From the NCBI RefSeq assembly GCF_020497125.1, contig NC_059082.1, forward strand, positions 23,458,965 to 23,522,964: a stretch of DNA of 64,000 nucleotides. The letters run 5' to 3'. Below are positions 11,019 through 22,740 of the stretch, piece by piece. Positions within the stretch are counted from its first letter, which is position 1, and each line of letters opens with the position of its first letter. This stretch comes from Mauremys mutica. Lineage: Eukaryota; Chordata; Testudines; Geoemydidae. Below the pieces are notes generated by a model, which saw nothing but the letters and a program-made list of their open reading frames with translations, was not told where the DNA came from and did no database searches. The position numbers were made by a program, and so were the translations under genes.

Positions 11019-12382
11019 CATAGTTCGTTAAGCACTCTGGGAATACTGGGGATGGAATGCACTGTAGACAGAATATTATTATAATGCAGATTAACATTTG
11101 TGAGTGTTTTATGTAACTTTCTACAGGAAAGTTATTATAAAAGTCATAAGAGGGCAGTCATCAAAAAAGAAAGGGATACTCCTGAGATATGAAGGACACT
11201 AGGAAATGTCACATGATTTACAAATATCAATAGAAGCAAATACCTTGTGTCATTCAAAAGATTCAGGAAGAAAATACATGTTGGTATAAATACACCCAGG
11301 GTCAACACTTCAATAGGTCAACCTTTTTCTCTGCCCCATGATACACTGGTGCTGATTCAGGCCTGCACATTGCTTCATACATAAGTACAAGCAGCAAAAT
11401 CAATGATCTAGAGCGTTATCTGATGTAGTCAACCAGTGGAAGGCACTTTACATTTTGCTTATGCCTATCCCTGATCGCTGTTTCAAAATAGAAGGCCTGA
11501 AAATTGTGTTAGCTTTCTATATACATTTAGCTTGGTATGATTTCACTACAAGTAGTACATCTTAGGGAAGGATGTACGGAAGGCAAGACACACCACACAG
11601 CATAATTTCTAAGAAAGGCTGAATGAATTTATTTGATAGCGCTTTGAGCATCATTTCACTGAATTTCAGGTCAAAGAAAATAAAAGGTAAGAAGGAAAGA
11701 AATGAAGAATTTATAAAGCTGATACCTCAACAGCAGAGGTAAAAATAAACCTGTTGATAAATTGGATGTATGTTTTATTTTTATTCCTTAGTTCCTGGTT
11801 TAAAGGTTCCCCAGAACTTGATTGGAGACTAACCTTTTTTATCTGATTATGATTGTGTGTAAGAATCAAAGTACTAGAGTTACTAAATACAAGAATAGTG
11901 TAAATATACTGGCCAAATTCCAGTCTTACCAATTCCACTTTATTCCAATAAGCACTTCTTTTTAATTGCTCTTTGACAGAAATCAGTCGTTTTTTATTAA
12001 GTGCAGATATATGGAGTTGCACTGATTAAAAACACGGGGCCTGATTCTTCATTGACCTATGTCTTGTGTAGTCATTTACACCAGTGAAAACTGGGGGTAA
12101 AAAAATACCACATCAGGATGGTATTTTTTCTTTTAAAGTTTTCCAGAAGTTTGGCTACTTTAGGGAGAGCAGTAGTGACTGCTACCATTAAGGTTACATA
12201 ATCCTTTCCAATGTAACCCGCCTGTCATTCATAACTTTGCAACACAATCCCCCTTTGGCCTAAAATTTTGTACATGTCGTCTTTGCCTAAAGATTATTTC
12301 TATTTTAATTTGAATGAAAACTGTTCAGTTTTTTTGAGTGAGAGGAGCATGAAAAATATCTACTTTACCCACTATTAAAAAT
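11019..12382. other. no gene recognised
   Basis: AT-rich. GGGGCCTGATTCTTCATTGACC at 12035 is a decayed remnant of the short foldback group. Otherwise nothing is supported. Confidence 0.55.
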
Positions 12383-12783
12383 CATAGAATCATAGACTTT
12401 AAGGTCAGAAGGGACCATTATGATCATCTAGTCTGACCTCCTGCACAACGCAGGCCACAGAATCTTACCCACCCACTCCTGTAACAAACCCCTAACCTAT
12501 GTCTGAGCTACTGAAGTCCTCAAATTGTGGTTTAAAGACTTGAAGGTGCAGAAAATCCTCCAGGAAGTGACCCGTGACCCACGCTGCAGAGGAGGGCGAA
12601 AAACTCCCAGGGCCTCTGCCAATCTGCCCTGGAGGAAAATTCCTTCCTGACCCCAAATATGATGATCAGCTAAACCCTGAGCATGTGGGCAAGACTCACC
12701 AGTCAGACACCCAGGAAAGAATTCTCTGTAGTAACTCAGATCCCACTCCATCTAACATCCCATCACAGGCCATTGGGCATATA
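12383..12783 (-). mobile_element. CR1 LINE 3' fragment, long 3' UTR type
   Basis: The plus strand begins CATAGAATCATAGA, the complement of the CR1 3' terminal octamer (ATTCTATG) in two copies, so the element lies on the minus strand with its 3' end at 12383. The next 400 bases are non-coding and match the general character of the long CR1 3' region seen in turtles (for example GAAAATTCCTTCCTGACCCC). Open frames across it on both strands are short and I do not regard them as ORF2. The 5' edge near 12783 is approximate and reflects the usual 5' truncation of LINEs. Confidence 0.75.
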
Positions 12784-13323
12784 TGTTCCACATTTCACAA
12801 TAAAAACTAGAACTGACCAAATAGTGGAAAAAAATTCCACAAATATTCATTTGGATTAAAACAATTATCTCTTCCCATGAGCCTTTCATTTTCATTTTCA
12901 AGCATTCAAGCTGTAGTAGTGCAAATACTCACCGCAAACCAAATGTTATGACAAGCAGTAATGTATTAAAAGACTACATTGTAAAGAATATACACTAAGG
13001 GGAAAAGTTGTGGATTCAAAATTAGCGTTCTCAACTTCTGACTGCACTACAAGAGTTACTATAATCCCTGATAACATCATTATATAACATGTCATAGATT
13101 TCATGCCATTAACACATTGCTTTATTTGTTAAATATGTGGTACTCAATAATATGGCTTTATGGAGAATACATTGCCCCAGTTCTTTACTTCTTATTCAAA
13201 CAATTATATTGCTCCAAAGAAGGTCCATGCTGTAACTAAAGTTAAAAAAAAATAGTTCTGTATATCTCCAATGCACAACATTTCCACAAAACTGTTTGTG
13301 ACTCTTATCATGACATGCCCAAC

Positions 13324-13707
13324 TTAGGCCATGTCTACACTACAAAATTATGTCAGAGTACAGCCACTGCAATTATTAAATTGCATTGTGTGTGCACACG
13401 CTCGGCTCCTTGTGTCGGCAGCGTGCGTCCTCATATTGTATCGGTTGTAATGTCAAAGTGTGGCACTGCGGGATGGCTCCTGAAAGCCAGTAACAATCAA
13501 TGTAAGCAAAGCAGTGTCTACACTGACACTGCATCAACCTAATTACATCGACCACGATTCTACGTCACTTGGGGAAGTGGTGTTACTAAATCAGAGTACA
13601 GAGGCACTTACGTTGGTGGGAGCCAATTTAAGTGAAGACATTTCCACAGGTAGGTCGAAGCAAGGCAGCTTACATCAATCTAACTGTGTAGTGTAGACCA
13701 CACCTTA
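13324..13707. mobile_element. MITE with TTA duplication (TGTCTACAC terminus family)
   Basis: The element at 13327-13704 (378 bp) starts GGCCATGTCTACACTAC and its other end reverse-complemented starts GGTGTGGTCTACACTAC. TTA flanks both ends (13324-13326, 13705-13707). This is the longest member here. The interior has fragments such as AATTACATCGACCACGATTC and GTGTCTACACTGACACTG, the latter an internal copy of the terminal motif. No transposase frame. Confidence 0.82.
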
Positions 13708-16339
13708 GATATACATGGCCGACATTTCTGAGCTTCAGTAAATGATATATCTAAGTAGTGCAAGATTGGCATAAAAACCATTAATTATTATGGTAGATAT
13801 AACTGATGTAAATTAATAAGAGTTAGATCAGGGTGGTGCACATCCACTAACTACTAATTGACTCCAAAATTTTAATAGCCCTTGGTCTATGGTTATTATT
13901 CTTTCAGAGATATCAAAACCTAGGCATCTTTGAAATTCTACAGTAAGTGTGAGATGTAATTTAAAATCTCTAAATTTCCAAGGAATATTGAGGAGCTCCT
14001 TTCAAGACATAAATACAACACTTCATCTTTGATAATAAGATTAAAAGAAAAATATAATCTTTTAATTTAATGTCCAAACTTGCAAGGCATTTAATTTTTT
14101 ATCTGATTACAGCTGCTTGTCCTTACTTCTTGTAGTGCACAGCACTGCTGTATCACACAAAGAAATGAACAGGAAGATATTTTATGAACTAGTCATTGAT
14201 CTATATGAATTTATTACAAACACTCTGAACCCTTATTATAAGAACATCCTTGAAAGGTAAGCATTTTGAATGTCACAGGGAGATGTTGCTATAATAAAGG
14301 TGAATGTAATAGGCCTTCATGTACAGTATTTGACAGCCAGAGAATTTTCATCAAAGAGAATAACATAAGAAAGAGCCTTATAAGGAAGGTAGATCCCATA
14401 CATATTGCAGTTTGAAGATTTCTTTATATATTACATTAAATTCATACTAACTAGGATTCTGTTTTCTGATATTTTCAGATGTACATATATGAACATATTA
14501 AACTGTGTATCCATATATGCTTTGGATGGTGTATCATCTGCCCAACAAATAAATAAAATATATCACGACAGTCTACCATGAAGATGGGTAGAGAACACTG
14601 GCATTATTGACTCAGTTTTACACCACTGAAGTCAGTAGGAGCAAGAACATGTTCTATAAATACTAAAATATATATACAGTGTGGTCAAAATTTAAGATGA
14701 AATTTATTTCATGTTTTGTTATTTGGATACTCATTGATTGTTAAAAATACGTAGCTCTTAGTTACAGTCTTAGGTGCCTAAACTGGGCAATCAAAGCCTA
14801 TGGGCCCTTACATACCCAGAAAGAGTGCCTATTTGAGCATCCAAATGTGGAATTTGGATTAGCAATTTAGGCCTCTAAAGTTGAAGGGTTATGCATATTT
14901 GAGATTAAAAACCTAAACCAAGGTAAATGATAGCAATAAGGCTTTGTTTGCATTTCTATGCAACCTTCCATCCAATGACTTCAACTCTAGGTGCTTTGTT
15001 TTCTCTGTTGATCCCGTGACTGAATTTCCAATGGCTTTAGTTGAGGTTTGTTCTTTTTTTAAAAAGGGAATGTATTTCTTTTGAAAGGTGCAAGACTTCC
15101 AGATTTATGGCATTGGAAATTGAAGTAATTCTTCCACCAAGCAGGTATATCATTGGAAGTGGCAGTAGTTGACCAAGCTTTACTGAAGTGCTCTCTCAAC
15201 ATACTTCAATCCTGACCTGGAGGAGCCACCTCTAGAGATGAGATAAAAATTAGATCTTTGGCCTCTTTTGCTGAGAGTGCCAACGAAGGTACCAATGCTG
15301 ATGATCATTTTTGTGATATTGACCAATATCCATCAGAATGAGAGAGGACTAATTTTCAAACAGCCCAGTAATAAATTTCAGTCAATATCAATCTTCCAGG
15401 ATTTGAGCCAGTGACCTACAGGTTGAAAGCTCTGCATCCCTTCCCGTTGCTACTCAGCTAGGCTACTCAGTCAACTGCAGGTCTTACATTCTTCATGTCA
15501 ACTTCCAGTAAAGGTAACATTCAAATGACTTAAAAATGCCATGAGAATCTTGTGTTAAAGATTTCTGTCTTTTTCATCTCTTAATTGAAACATAGGCTGT
15601 GAATAGTTTTGAGGACTTGCCCTCGTGGCCTTACTCACTACTTCATTTCTCAGTACTTACAGGACAGCTTCATTTCTCAGCAGCTAAATAATGAAATAAC
15701 TGATGTAGGTTAATGTTTTTTAAAGCTCAGACAGTATATTTTTATGTATAATGTTTGGGTTGAGTGGTCTTAGTCAGTTACATATGGAAATGAAAATGTG
15801 AGCAGGTAACTTATTGATGTCAACACAGCGGGAAAATGATGAGGACAGACACATGCATGGAATTAAGCGGCAGGTCATAACTTTTATTAGACTTTTAACA
15901 CAGGGATCTACCCATCACCTGCTCTCCTATAACAGACATTTGAATGGTTCCAGTGAAGAGCTTACAGGGCTCCTTACTACATAATCAATAATGGGGAGTA
16001 GGCACTCCTGAGCCTGCCTCCCAGGACTCAGCTCTCTCTTAGTTCTCCTACCGTCCCTCCACCCCCTGCAAGGTGCAGCAGGGTGTGAACCTCAGCCTGA
16101 GAGGGCCATAAGGTCTGACCTCAGCCCACGAAGGCCACAAGGCCTGACCCTATCACATAAGCCCAAGGCCCAACACCACAATCCCAGGACTTTTACCTCT
16201 GGGAACTGTTAATTTTATTTTCTTAACAGCACTGGAAACTGGCCTCAAGTTGCAACAATTAAACAACTCCCCCCCAGTATCTCAGCTAGGTACTAAATGA
16301 ATTCCTACTTAACCCACTGTGGCTTGAAGGTGTTGCAAG
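13708..16339. other. no gene recognised
   Basis: AT-rich to about 15850, then a GC-richer block (15950-16330) that may be an unrecognised repeat. A TTAGGTGCCTAAACTGGGC segment at 14770-14880 looks like a decayed foldback. Confidence 0.5.
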
Positions 16340-16445
16340 GAAGGCAAAAAAAAAAAAAAAAGGACCTTCTGGTCCTGAGCCAATTGGCCCATGGGAGAAA
16401 AAAATCCTTCCTGACTCCCTAAACAGGCGATCAGCTAGACACATA
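16340..16445 (-). mobile_element. possible CR1-related fragment
   Basis: GGGAGAAAAAAATCCTTCCTGACTCC..AGGCGATCAGCTAG resembles the CR1 stretch at about 12630-12680 (GAGGAAAATTCCTTCCTGACCCC..GATGATCAGCTAA). A poly-A run (16348-16362) precedes it. The GC-rich sequence on both sides (15950-16760) may belong to the same or another repeat that I do not recognise. Confidence 0.35.
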
Positions 16446-17529
16446 ACATCTGTCAGGCCGGGGTCCCATTCCTAGTTCAAATGGGTAGTGTGGGCTGCTG
16501 GAATGGAACCAAAAGAGACTCCACATGGCCCCTGCACTGGGCTAAATCCTGGGAGTTGGGGAATGCTGGCCAAAGAGCACCCCTCTGCCTCAGTTGGCCA
16601 ATGAGTGCCCGAGATTCCCGGGGGAGGAGCTACCTATTGTCCCTTGGTGAGTCTCTCCCTCCCCTGATACTGAGACTGTTCCCCTTTCACCACTGGCCCC
16701 ATCAAGTTCTCCCACCCGTTGTTGCAGGTGGGTGGCACGTCTATGAGTAAGTTAAAGTTGGAAAGGGTCAATTTAACTTGCGTCACTGTACTTGTATAAG
16801 TGCTCACTTTCACTTCATGAGTATTTTTACCCTTTACTCTCTATTTTCCACACACTAAATGACAGTATAGCCCATAAGGAAATACACACATCTCAAACCT
16901 GCACTTATTTTAACAAAGGGCAAAATACTACAGTCTTACGCCTATTTCAGTTATGCAAAAATCTGAGCTATACAGAGCAAACATGAGTTTAAGAATGTTG
17001 CTGGAACATATTGGCACCTATAGTTTACCGCTTTGAAAACCTGGAATATTTCACAAAGCAATTCTCAAGTTCTGCCACTTTTCTCTCTCCCTCTTATTGT
17101 TGATCTGCATTAGCCACTGTTTGCCTTCAAAGCACAAGTCAATCTAAAAAAAACGAACAACCAAAGCCTTTCTGAACAGTCAGTTTATCCAGTCTAAGTG
17201 CCCTTCTTCCTTGAGCGCTGTTGCTCCATTTCAGAGGTCTCTTAGTGAGTTGTTCAGACAGCCAGCTAGGGATTCTGATGCTTTGCATATGACCACTTCA
17301 GCTCTTCACTGGACAGAAATCTCATTGTTGTTTGTCCTTAATGCACACTTCCCACAGGATATAATGAGCTGACTGAACTGTCTGATTGATGAGGTCAGTG
17401 CCAGTTCAAACATTTACACCTTGTTGTATATCAAAACTATAGGTTTCAAAGTGGTAGCTGTGTTAGTCTGTAACAGCAAAAACAACGAGGAGTCCTTGTG
17501 GCACCTTAGAGACTAACAAATTTATTTGG

Positions 17530-17569
17530 GCATAAGCTTTCGTGGGCTAGAACTCACTTCATCAGATAC
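17530..17569 (-). ncRNA. hammerhead-ribozyme-like motif, arm 1 copy
   Basis: On the minus strand: stem I GUAU pairing with AUGC (one G-U), core CUGAUGA, an extra A, stem II GUGAG against CCCAC (one A-C mismatch), loop UUCUAG, then GAAA, a two-base stem III loop GC, UU and AUGC. The core is intact but stem II has one mismatch, so this copy is weaker than arm 2. Confidence 0.5.
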
Positions 17570-17614
17570 ATGGAGTGGAAAATACAGGACCTGCTTCTGT
17601 ATTTTCCACTCCGT

Positions 17615-17654
17615 GCATCTGATGAAGTGGGTTCTAGCCCACGAAAGCTTATGC
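17615..17654 (+). ncRNA. hammerhead-ribozyme-like motif, arm 2 copy
   Basis: Positions: stem I 5' strand GCAU 17615-17618; core CUGAUGA 17619-17625; one extra A 17626; stem II GUGGG 17627-17631 pairing with CCCAC 17638-17642, loop UUCUAG; GAAA 17643-17646; GC 17647-17648; UU 17649-17650, predicted cleavage after U17650; stem I 3' strand AUGC 17651-17654. This is the type I hammerhead order with almost no stem III, as known for the small hammerheads of Penelope-like elements, which may need dimerisation to cleave. Departures: the extra A between the core and stem II, and a CUU rather than GUC cleavage triplet. Activity is not shown. Confidence 0.55.
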
Positions 17655-17719
17655 CCAAATAAATTTGTTAGTATCTAAGGTGTCACAAGGACTCCTCATT
17701 GTTTTTATCAAAACTATAG

Positions 17720-19645
17720 TTTCAGAAAGAAAACATGGGCAGCAGGATATTTTTTGGCTTCTACGAAATAGACACCACCCCACCCTCACCCCGCAAAAGT
17801 TGGCTGAATAGAAAACTCAGCCCCATAACCTTGGTTCTGGTAAATAACAAAGCTAGCTGAATAATGTAATATATGAATATAGTTTTTAAGACAAATACAA
17901 ATAATGCATTTGATTAATGCATGTATCAAAGCTTGGGACCTGGATTATAGTCCCAATGCACATTTGCCTGAATCTGAACTTTCACCTCAAAATTTATTCA
18001 ATATTTTGTCTTATGAATACATTGATGAGAAAGTTTTCAAAACTACATATGCAAGAGTATAATGGCTGACGTGTGCACAAATCTGGTATTAGTGCATACT
18101 CTTAGCAATGCACACACAAATCTCCAATTGGCATGCATGCAGCAGGCATTGCACATGTGGATGTTGGGCATCTGCATTTTCAAAACTGTGGGCCATAATT
18201 ATAGATGGCATAATACTGTTCTGGAAAGCTCAGATACATATTCTGCGAAGCTTAAGGAGAGGTGTTCAAGCTTAAAGAGATTTGTCACTGAGACACAACT
18301 GATCATGAATTGTAGCATTTTTGGAAGCGGTGCCATACTTCTGGGAATGACATCACCGTGCTACCTGACGCTGAATGGAATTGGCTGATACTGGAGATGT
18401 TATTCTTCTGGAAACACCATGTCATTAGAAATGTGTTGCTTAAAAATATGTTGGCTCTTGAAAAGCTGGATGCCTGTAATGAGGAAAGAGTCTGGGTTAA
18501 GCAAGTAGTTCAGTCCTGGCCCTACTCTAACTTCACAGATTTTTTTAAAATTGATCTCATAATCTGCAGTGCAATGGTTTTCTGTGTGTAAACAATCCAT
18601 AAACCAAGATATGAAATTTTGCAAATAAAACCTAATTAAGGCACAAAATTAGATGCCTTAAATGTCTAATGATTCTTCCACATTTTACCAGAAATATAGT
18701 ACCAGAAGACATTTAGTTGTCAATGTCAAAGTATAATCTCTACTCAGCTATTATTCAGAGTTAAGAAATTTACATAGCCATATATACAGGCGGTAGTCTT
18801 CCTCATGTAAGGGGATACAATAACTCATAACTCCCCAAAAAGAATTTTGAGTGACAATACACTTGATCAATGTAACAAGTACTATACATACAAAACAAAT
18901 TATCTTTGGCTGAATATTCCATGAGGATGGGAAAGACGTTATATAAAATTCTTTGAATGCTCATTTTAGATCTTTTGTCAATGGCAGCTATGTCAGAAGA
19001 CACTTTTCCTCGCGGTGATACAGGAATTGACACCGTGAAATGTTTTTGTTTGCTTGCATGAGCATAACCGGTTGGCAGCAGAGATACCTAAGAAAATTAT
19101 TCTAAGTTCATGATGCAAGTAAGACGAACAGATTTACTATTAATATGCTCAGCATCTGAAAAGAACTACACCACAGCTGACCACAGGCATTTCTTCCCAA
19201 CAGAACTCCTTTCTATTCAGATAAACTGAGCTAGCAAGACCATCTTCAGTAGTATATATCCCAAGCTGAGCTTCCTATAATCAAGATGTGTGAAGAAACA
19301 ATTTAATGAAGTTCACAGTTTTCTCATACAGGTCTAATTTTCCTGGGAATCTGATAGATAGATATGTGTGAAGAAAGGAGGAATGACATAGCAATATAAG
19401 TAAGGGAGAAGGAAATTAGATTCTCCATGGAATATGGTTCTTGAAGGAGGAGAGGCAAGTCAGTCTGTCTCCATGTAAAACTTAAAACCCCCATCTAGGT
19501 AGTAAAGAAAAGCAAATTAATTTAAAGCATAGCTGCGTTTATGAAGAAGTATGAAGACAAAAATAACCCCTAAAACTATGCCTAAAGCTGTCTATGTAGA
19601 ATGCTCCATGTCCTAATTTCCCACACTTCCTTTTTGGAGTGAGAT
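17720..19645. other. no gene recognised
   Basis: AT-rich unique-looking sequence. The frames at 18062-18591 lack coding character or domains. Confidence 0.55.
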
Positions 19646-19824
19646 CATAGAATATCAGAGTTGGAAAGGATCTCAGGAGGTCATCTAGTCCAACCCCCTG
19701 CTCAAAATAGGACCAAACCCCAGACAGATTTTTGCCCCAATCCCTAAATGGTCCCTCAAGGATTGAACTCACAACCCTAGGTTTAACAAGCCAATACTCA
19801 AACCACTGAGCTATCCCTCCCCCC
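19646..19824 (-). mobile_element. tRNA-derived SINE with CR1 tail
   Basis: Same architecture as the copies at 3517 and 8807. On the minus strand: GGGGGGAGGGATAGCTCAGT (A box), GTTGTGAGTTCAATCC (B box), the SINE body, then GGTTGGACTAGATGACC and the CR1 end TCTGATATTCTATG. Full-length, modestly diverged. Confidence 0.87.
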
Positions 19825-22455
19825 AAATCATCCACAGCCATAGAAAGAAACTTCCACAGAAGACTCACAAATTATATTTGTCACTTTGGAATTTTATTTG
19901 AATAAACCCTGGTAGAAATATTTATTTACCATAGCTATGCAACATATGATAGGAAAACAGACATTTTCCTGTAACTTCAGCAATCAGAATGAATATTCAC
20001 TATTGTGGAAAATGGATAACTGCTTAGCCAACATGACATCATTCTTGAATAAGGGATTTTTCTCTTTGAATGGGCTCTTTTTTTTATACCTAGGTATATT
20101 TACATTTTGCATTTCATGCAAGTTTTTTTCTCTGGGTTTAGGTAATTGCTTTGGCGAAGAAAAATAGTGGCTGCTTGTTAATGTTATTAAGGATATATTA
20201 GTATTTTTGAAATATGCTTTTCTGTTTTACAAATCATCTTAATCAAGGTTTATTATGAATATACTGTCAATAATAATATCTTAAATGTTTTCCTGGAATG
20301 AAAAAAATTCTCATTTTGCTAATGCATCATGTGACTAAAAATATTTAATTGACCTAATGTCTCTGAACAGTTAAAATTGTTCTATTAGTTTCTTCTGGAA
20401 TAAGACTCCTAAATTAATCATGGGGGAAAAAAATAAAATAGCATCTTTTCAAAGTCTCTGGTCCTGATCCTTTGTTATGTTAAAGCACCTTTTTATAGCT
20501 CCGGCAGTATAAAGAAGCCTTAAAGAGAGCGTAAATATAATTTATGCTCACTTTAAGGTACCTTGTCAGAGCGGTAAGCTGAATTCAGCTGGTCAAAGAA
20601 ACTTTTTTGCCTTAATATTTTTTTAAAAAATTAATTCACTTGAGAACACTGCATCTTTTGGGCCAAAACTTGACAAATTAAATGATGTAAAGATTAATAT
20701 TATCTAGCGTCACAGAGTTAAAATATTTTGTTCTAATTAACATTTTCTGGAAAGATGACTAAATTACCTTTCTAGTAAGGATTAATGTTCCGGATAGACT
20801 TGATGGCTTAGTATTCCACCATAAATCATATTGGGATGATGCTCGAAAAATTCATTTAAGTTTATTAATTGCAAATATATATATGGACACACACACACAC
20901 ACACACACAATTGCACTAGCTGCAGCAGCAGCAAAGAGCATCTACTAATCCAAAGCACTAATAGTTTTTAAATTACAACATATAATTTTTATACACTACA
21001 TTAGAGGGTGAGTAAAGCAGACTAGCCTCCGGGCTAAGTTTCACAGCTGGCACTTACGCATTAGACAAACACTCACTGACCTTTGTGGCATTATGGAAAT
21101 ACTGTGTTTACAAGAATAAACATCATCCTTTCCCTCAGGCAGTTACGCAGCTAGGCATTAATGTTCCCTGACCCAGCTCAGCTTTGAAGGGGCACATGCC
21201 AACTAGAAAATCTAACTTCCCAGTGGGCAGTGACACAAAATCTCTGCAAGTCTAAGCTCCAAGGGTTTCACCAATGCTCTTTTTCCAGGCTTTTATTTTT
21301 ATTTATTTATTTTGTTGTTTTGTTATTTTATATTATGTAATGTGTACATTTAGGACCTGGTTCTGCCACCTTTACTCACACGGGGCAGTTCTTTACTCCA
21401 CAAATAGTCCTGAATGGTTTGAAGGGGATTTAACGTTGCCACTGATTTCAATGTCAGTGAGGATGGTTGAGTGGAACCCTTATTTATTTCATTTTATAGG
21501 GTTCCCATATGATAGGCCCCAATTCAACAAAACATTGAAGCCTGTGCTTAAGTACCTTTGACTTCAAGTATGTGCTATAGTGCTTTGCTGAACTGAGGTC
21601 GTATCTCTTTAGAAACACTTAGACACAAAATTTAAATGGACATTTGATTTTTGTCTATCTGAGAGAAGATTATTGACTGAGATGAGCAGAATTTTGGTGC
21701 CACACCCAGGCCTAAAGTAAGATTAAAAGCTGTTAAAGAAATCTGAGTTCCACAGCTGTCTTTTCAATAGGACTCATGCCGTCTGATTGCACTGGGATGG
21801 ACTTTGTAATTGAAGAAGAAATGAAAATTGTAGTAGTACCATCTGTCTGTGTCATGTTAGCTGTTGGTAGGTAGGGATGGTTAGAAAATTTCTAAACATT
21901 CAAAATTTGATTTAAAAAAAATGAGGAAATGTCTGCCAAAAAAAAAAAAAGGAATATTTTCATCCATTCTTTGCCTGGCAAAAATGTTTAAAATCCCTGA
22001 AATTTAGCTGTAGCCAGAAAAAAAATGGATAACATTTTTCATCATTTTCCCCTATTTTTCACTCAGATGTGCTGATGGGTAAATTACAGTGGTACTACAA
22101 ATACTACAAAGATTTCACTCACCCCCACAGTCAAATACAGTATTTTATCTCTTGTGGCGTACTTGGAGACGAGCACAGCAAATCCTGAAAAATATTTTCA
22201 GAAGCTCATCAGTCATGTGTTTTAAACAAATTTTCTTCTCATTTATTTGTGCCTCTTTTGGTATTTTTTTCCATGAAGATCCTAGTGTACTGGAATGCTC
22301 ACACCAGTAGTCTAGTGGGTTTGTACAAGGTGGCGGTGGGAGGGCAAAATTAGGTCTAATTGTGTGTGTCAACACAATGTGATGGTTAAGAATTAATGTG
22401 TACAGAACACAGGAAAATTTACAAATTGATTTCCTACAGCAACATTTGGAAAAAC
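19825..22455. other. no gene recognised
   Basis: AT-rich, with an (AC)n run at 20887 and two decayed foldback remnants around 21352-21440 (GGACCTGGTTCTGCCACC) and 21515-21600 (GGCCCCAATTCAACAAAAC). Possible further repeat at 20460-20590. Confidence 0.5.
20887..20910. repeat. (AC)n microsatellite
   Basis: Uninterrupted AC run of about 11 to 12 units following an AT-rich stretch (ATATATATGG). Confidence 0.95.
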
Positions 22456-22633
22456 ATCAATGGCTACCCCGATATAACGCTGTCCTCGGGAGCCAAAAAA
22501 TCTTACTACGTTATAGGTGAAACCGCGTTATATTGAACTTGCTTTGATCCGCCAGAGTGCACAGCCCCACCCCTCCGGAGCACTGCTTTACCGCGTTATA
22601 TCCGAATTAATGTTATATCGGGGTAGAGGTGTA
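22456..22633. mobile_element. mariner/Tigger-like MITE (CGATATAACG type)
   Basis: Left end contains GCTACCCCGATATAACG and the right end GTTATATCGGGGTAGAGGTG, giving a clear inverted repeat of CTACCCCGATATAAC. Internal copies of CGTTATA (ACGTTATAGG, CGCGTTATAT twice) form further hairpins. The 178-bp length and CG-rich core fit a non-autonomous Tc1/mariner-type element, but a TA duplication is not preserved at the left edge, so that boundary is approximate. Confidence 0.7.
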
Positions 22634-22662
22634 TTATATTTCTGTATATCTATCTAAATATC

Positions 22663-22740
22663 AGACCAAATTCTGGTCTCAGTTACACTCTGGAAGGCAG
22701 AGGGGTTGTCCGGGTGTAACAAAAGGCAGAATTTAGCTCC
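22663..22740. repeat. small foldback repeat
   Basis: CCAAATTCTGGTCTCAGTTA CACTC at the left is imperfectly complementary to GTGTAACAAAAGGCAGAATT TAG at the right. A diverged member of the short foldback group that also includes 3763 and 10951. Confidence 0.5.

Larger units (their letters stand above)
17429..17719. mobile_element. head-to-head retroelement dimer (Penelope-like candidate) with 14-bp duplication
   Basis: The inserted sequence is 17443-17705, bounded by a perfect 14-bp duplication TATCAAAACTATAG (17429-17442 and 17706-17719). It consists of two copies of one element in inverted orientation: arm 1 (17443-17587, minus) and arm 2 (17597-17705, plus), separated by 9 bases (GACCTGCTT). 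Both arms run outward from CTGTATTTTCCACTCC through a hammerhead-like motif, AAATAAATTTGTTAGT, and CTAAGGTGYCACAAGGACTCC. Arm 1 continues 35 bases further than arm 2 at its outer end (through GACTAACACAGCTACCACTT to GAAAC). The long variable-length duplication points to target-primed retrotransposition, not a DNA transposon. The Penelope-like assignment is inference from the hammerhead motif and inverted arrangement; the family could equally be an unclassified short retroelement. Two other full or partial copies lie at 33083 and 54090, and a second dimer at 26917. Confidence 0.8.

Noticed and set aside
12497..12810. Frames of 84 and 78 residues on opposite strands
   Set aside because: Both lie in the CR1 3' region, which is non-coding in this part.
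15395..15480. Possible tRNA-like SINE head on the minus strand (TAGCTGAGTAGC and CTGGCTCAAATCC)
   Set aside because: The A and B box resemblance is weak and spacing is not clearly tRNA-like; no second copy in the window.
19539..19868. 109-residue minus-strand frame (contains IAQWFEYWLVKPRVVSSILE)
   Set aside because: The frame runs through the tRNA/CR1 SINE at 19646-19824 and translates the tRNA-like boxes, so it is not a gene.
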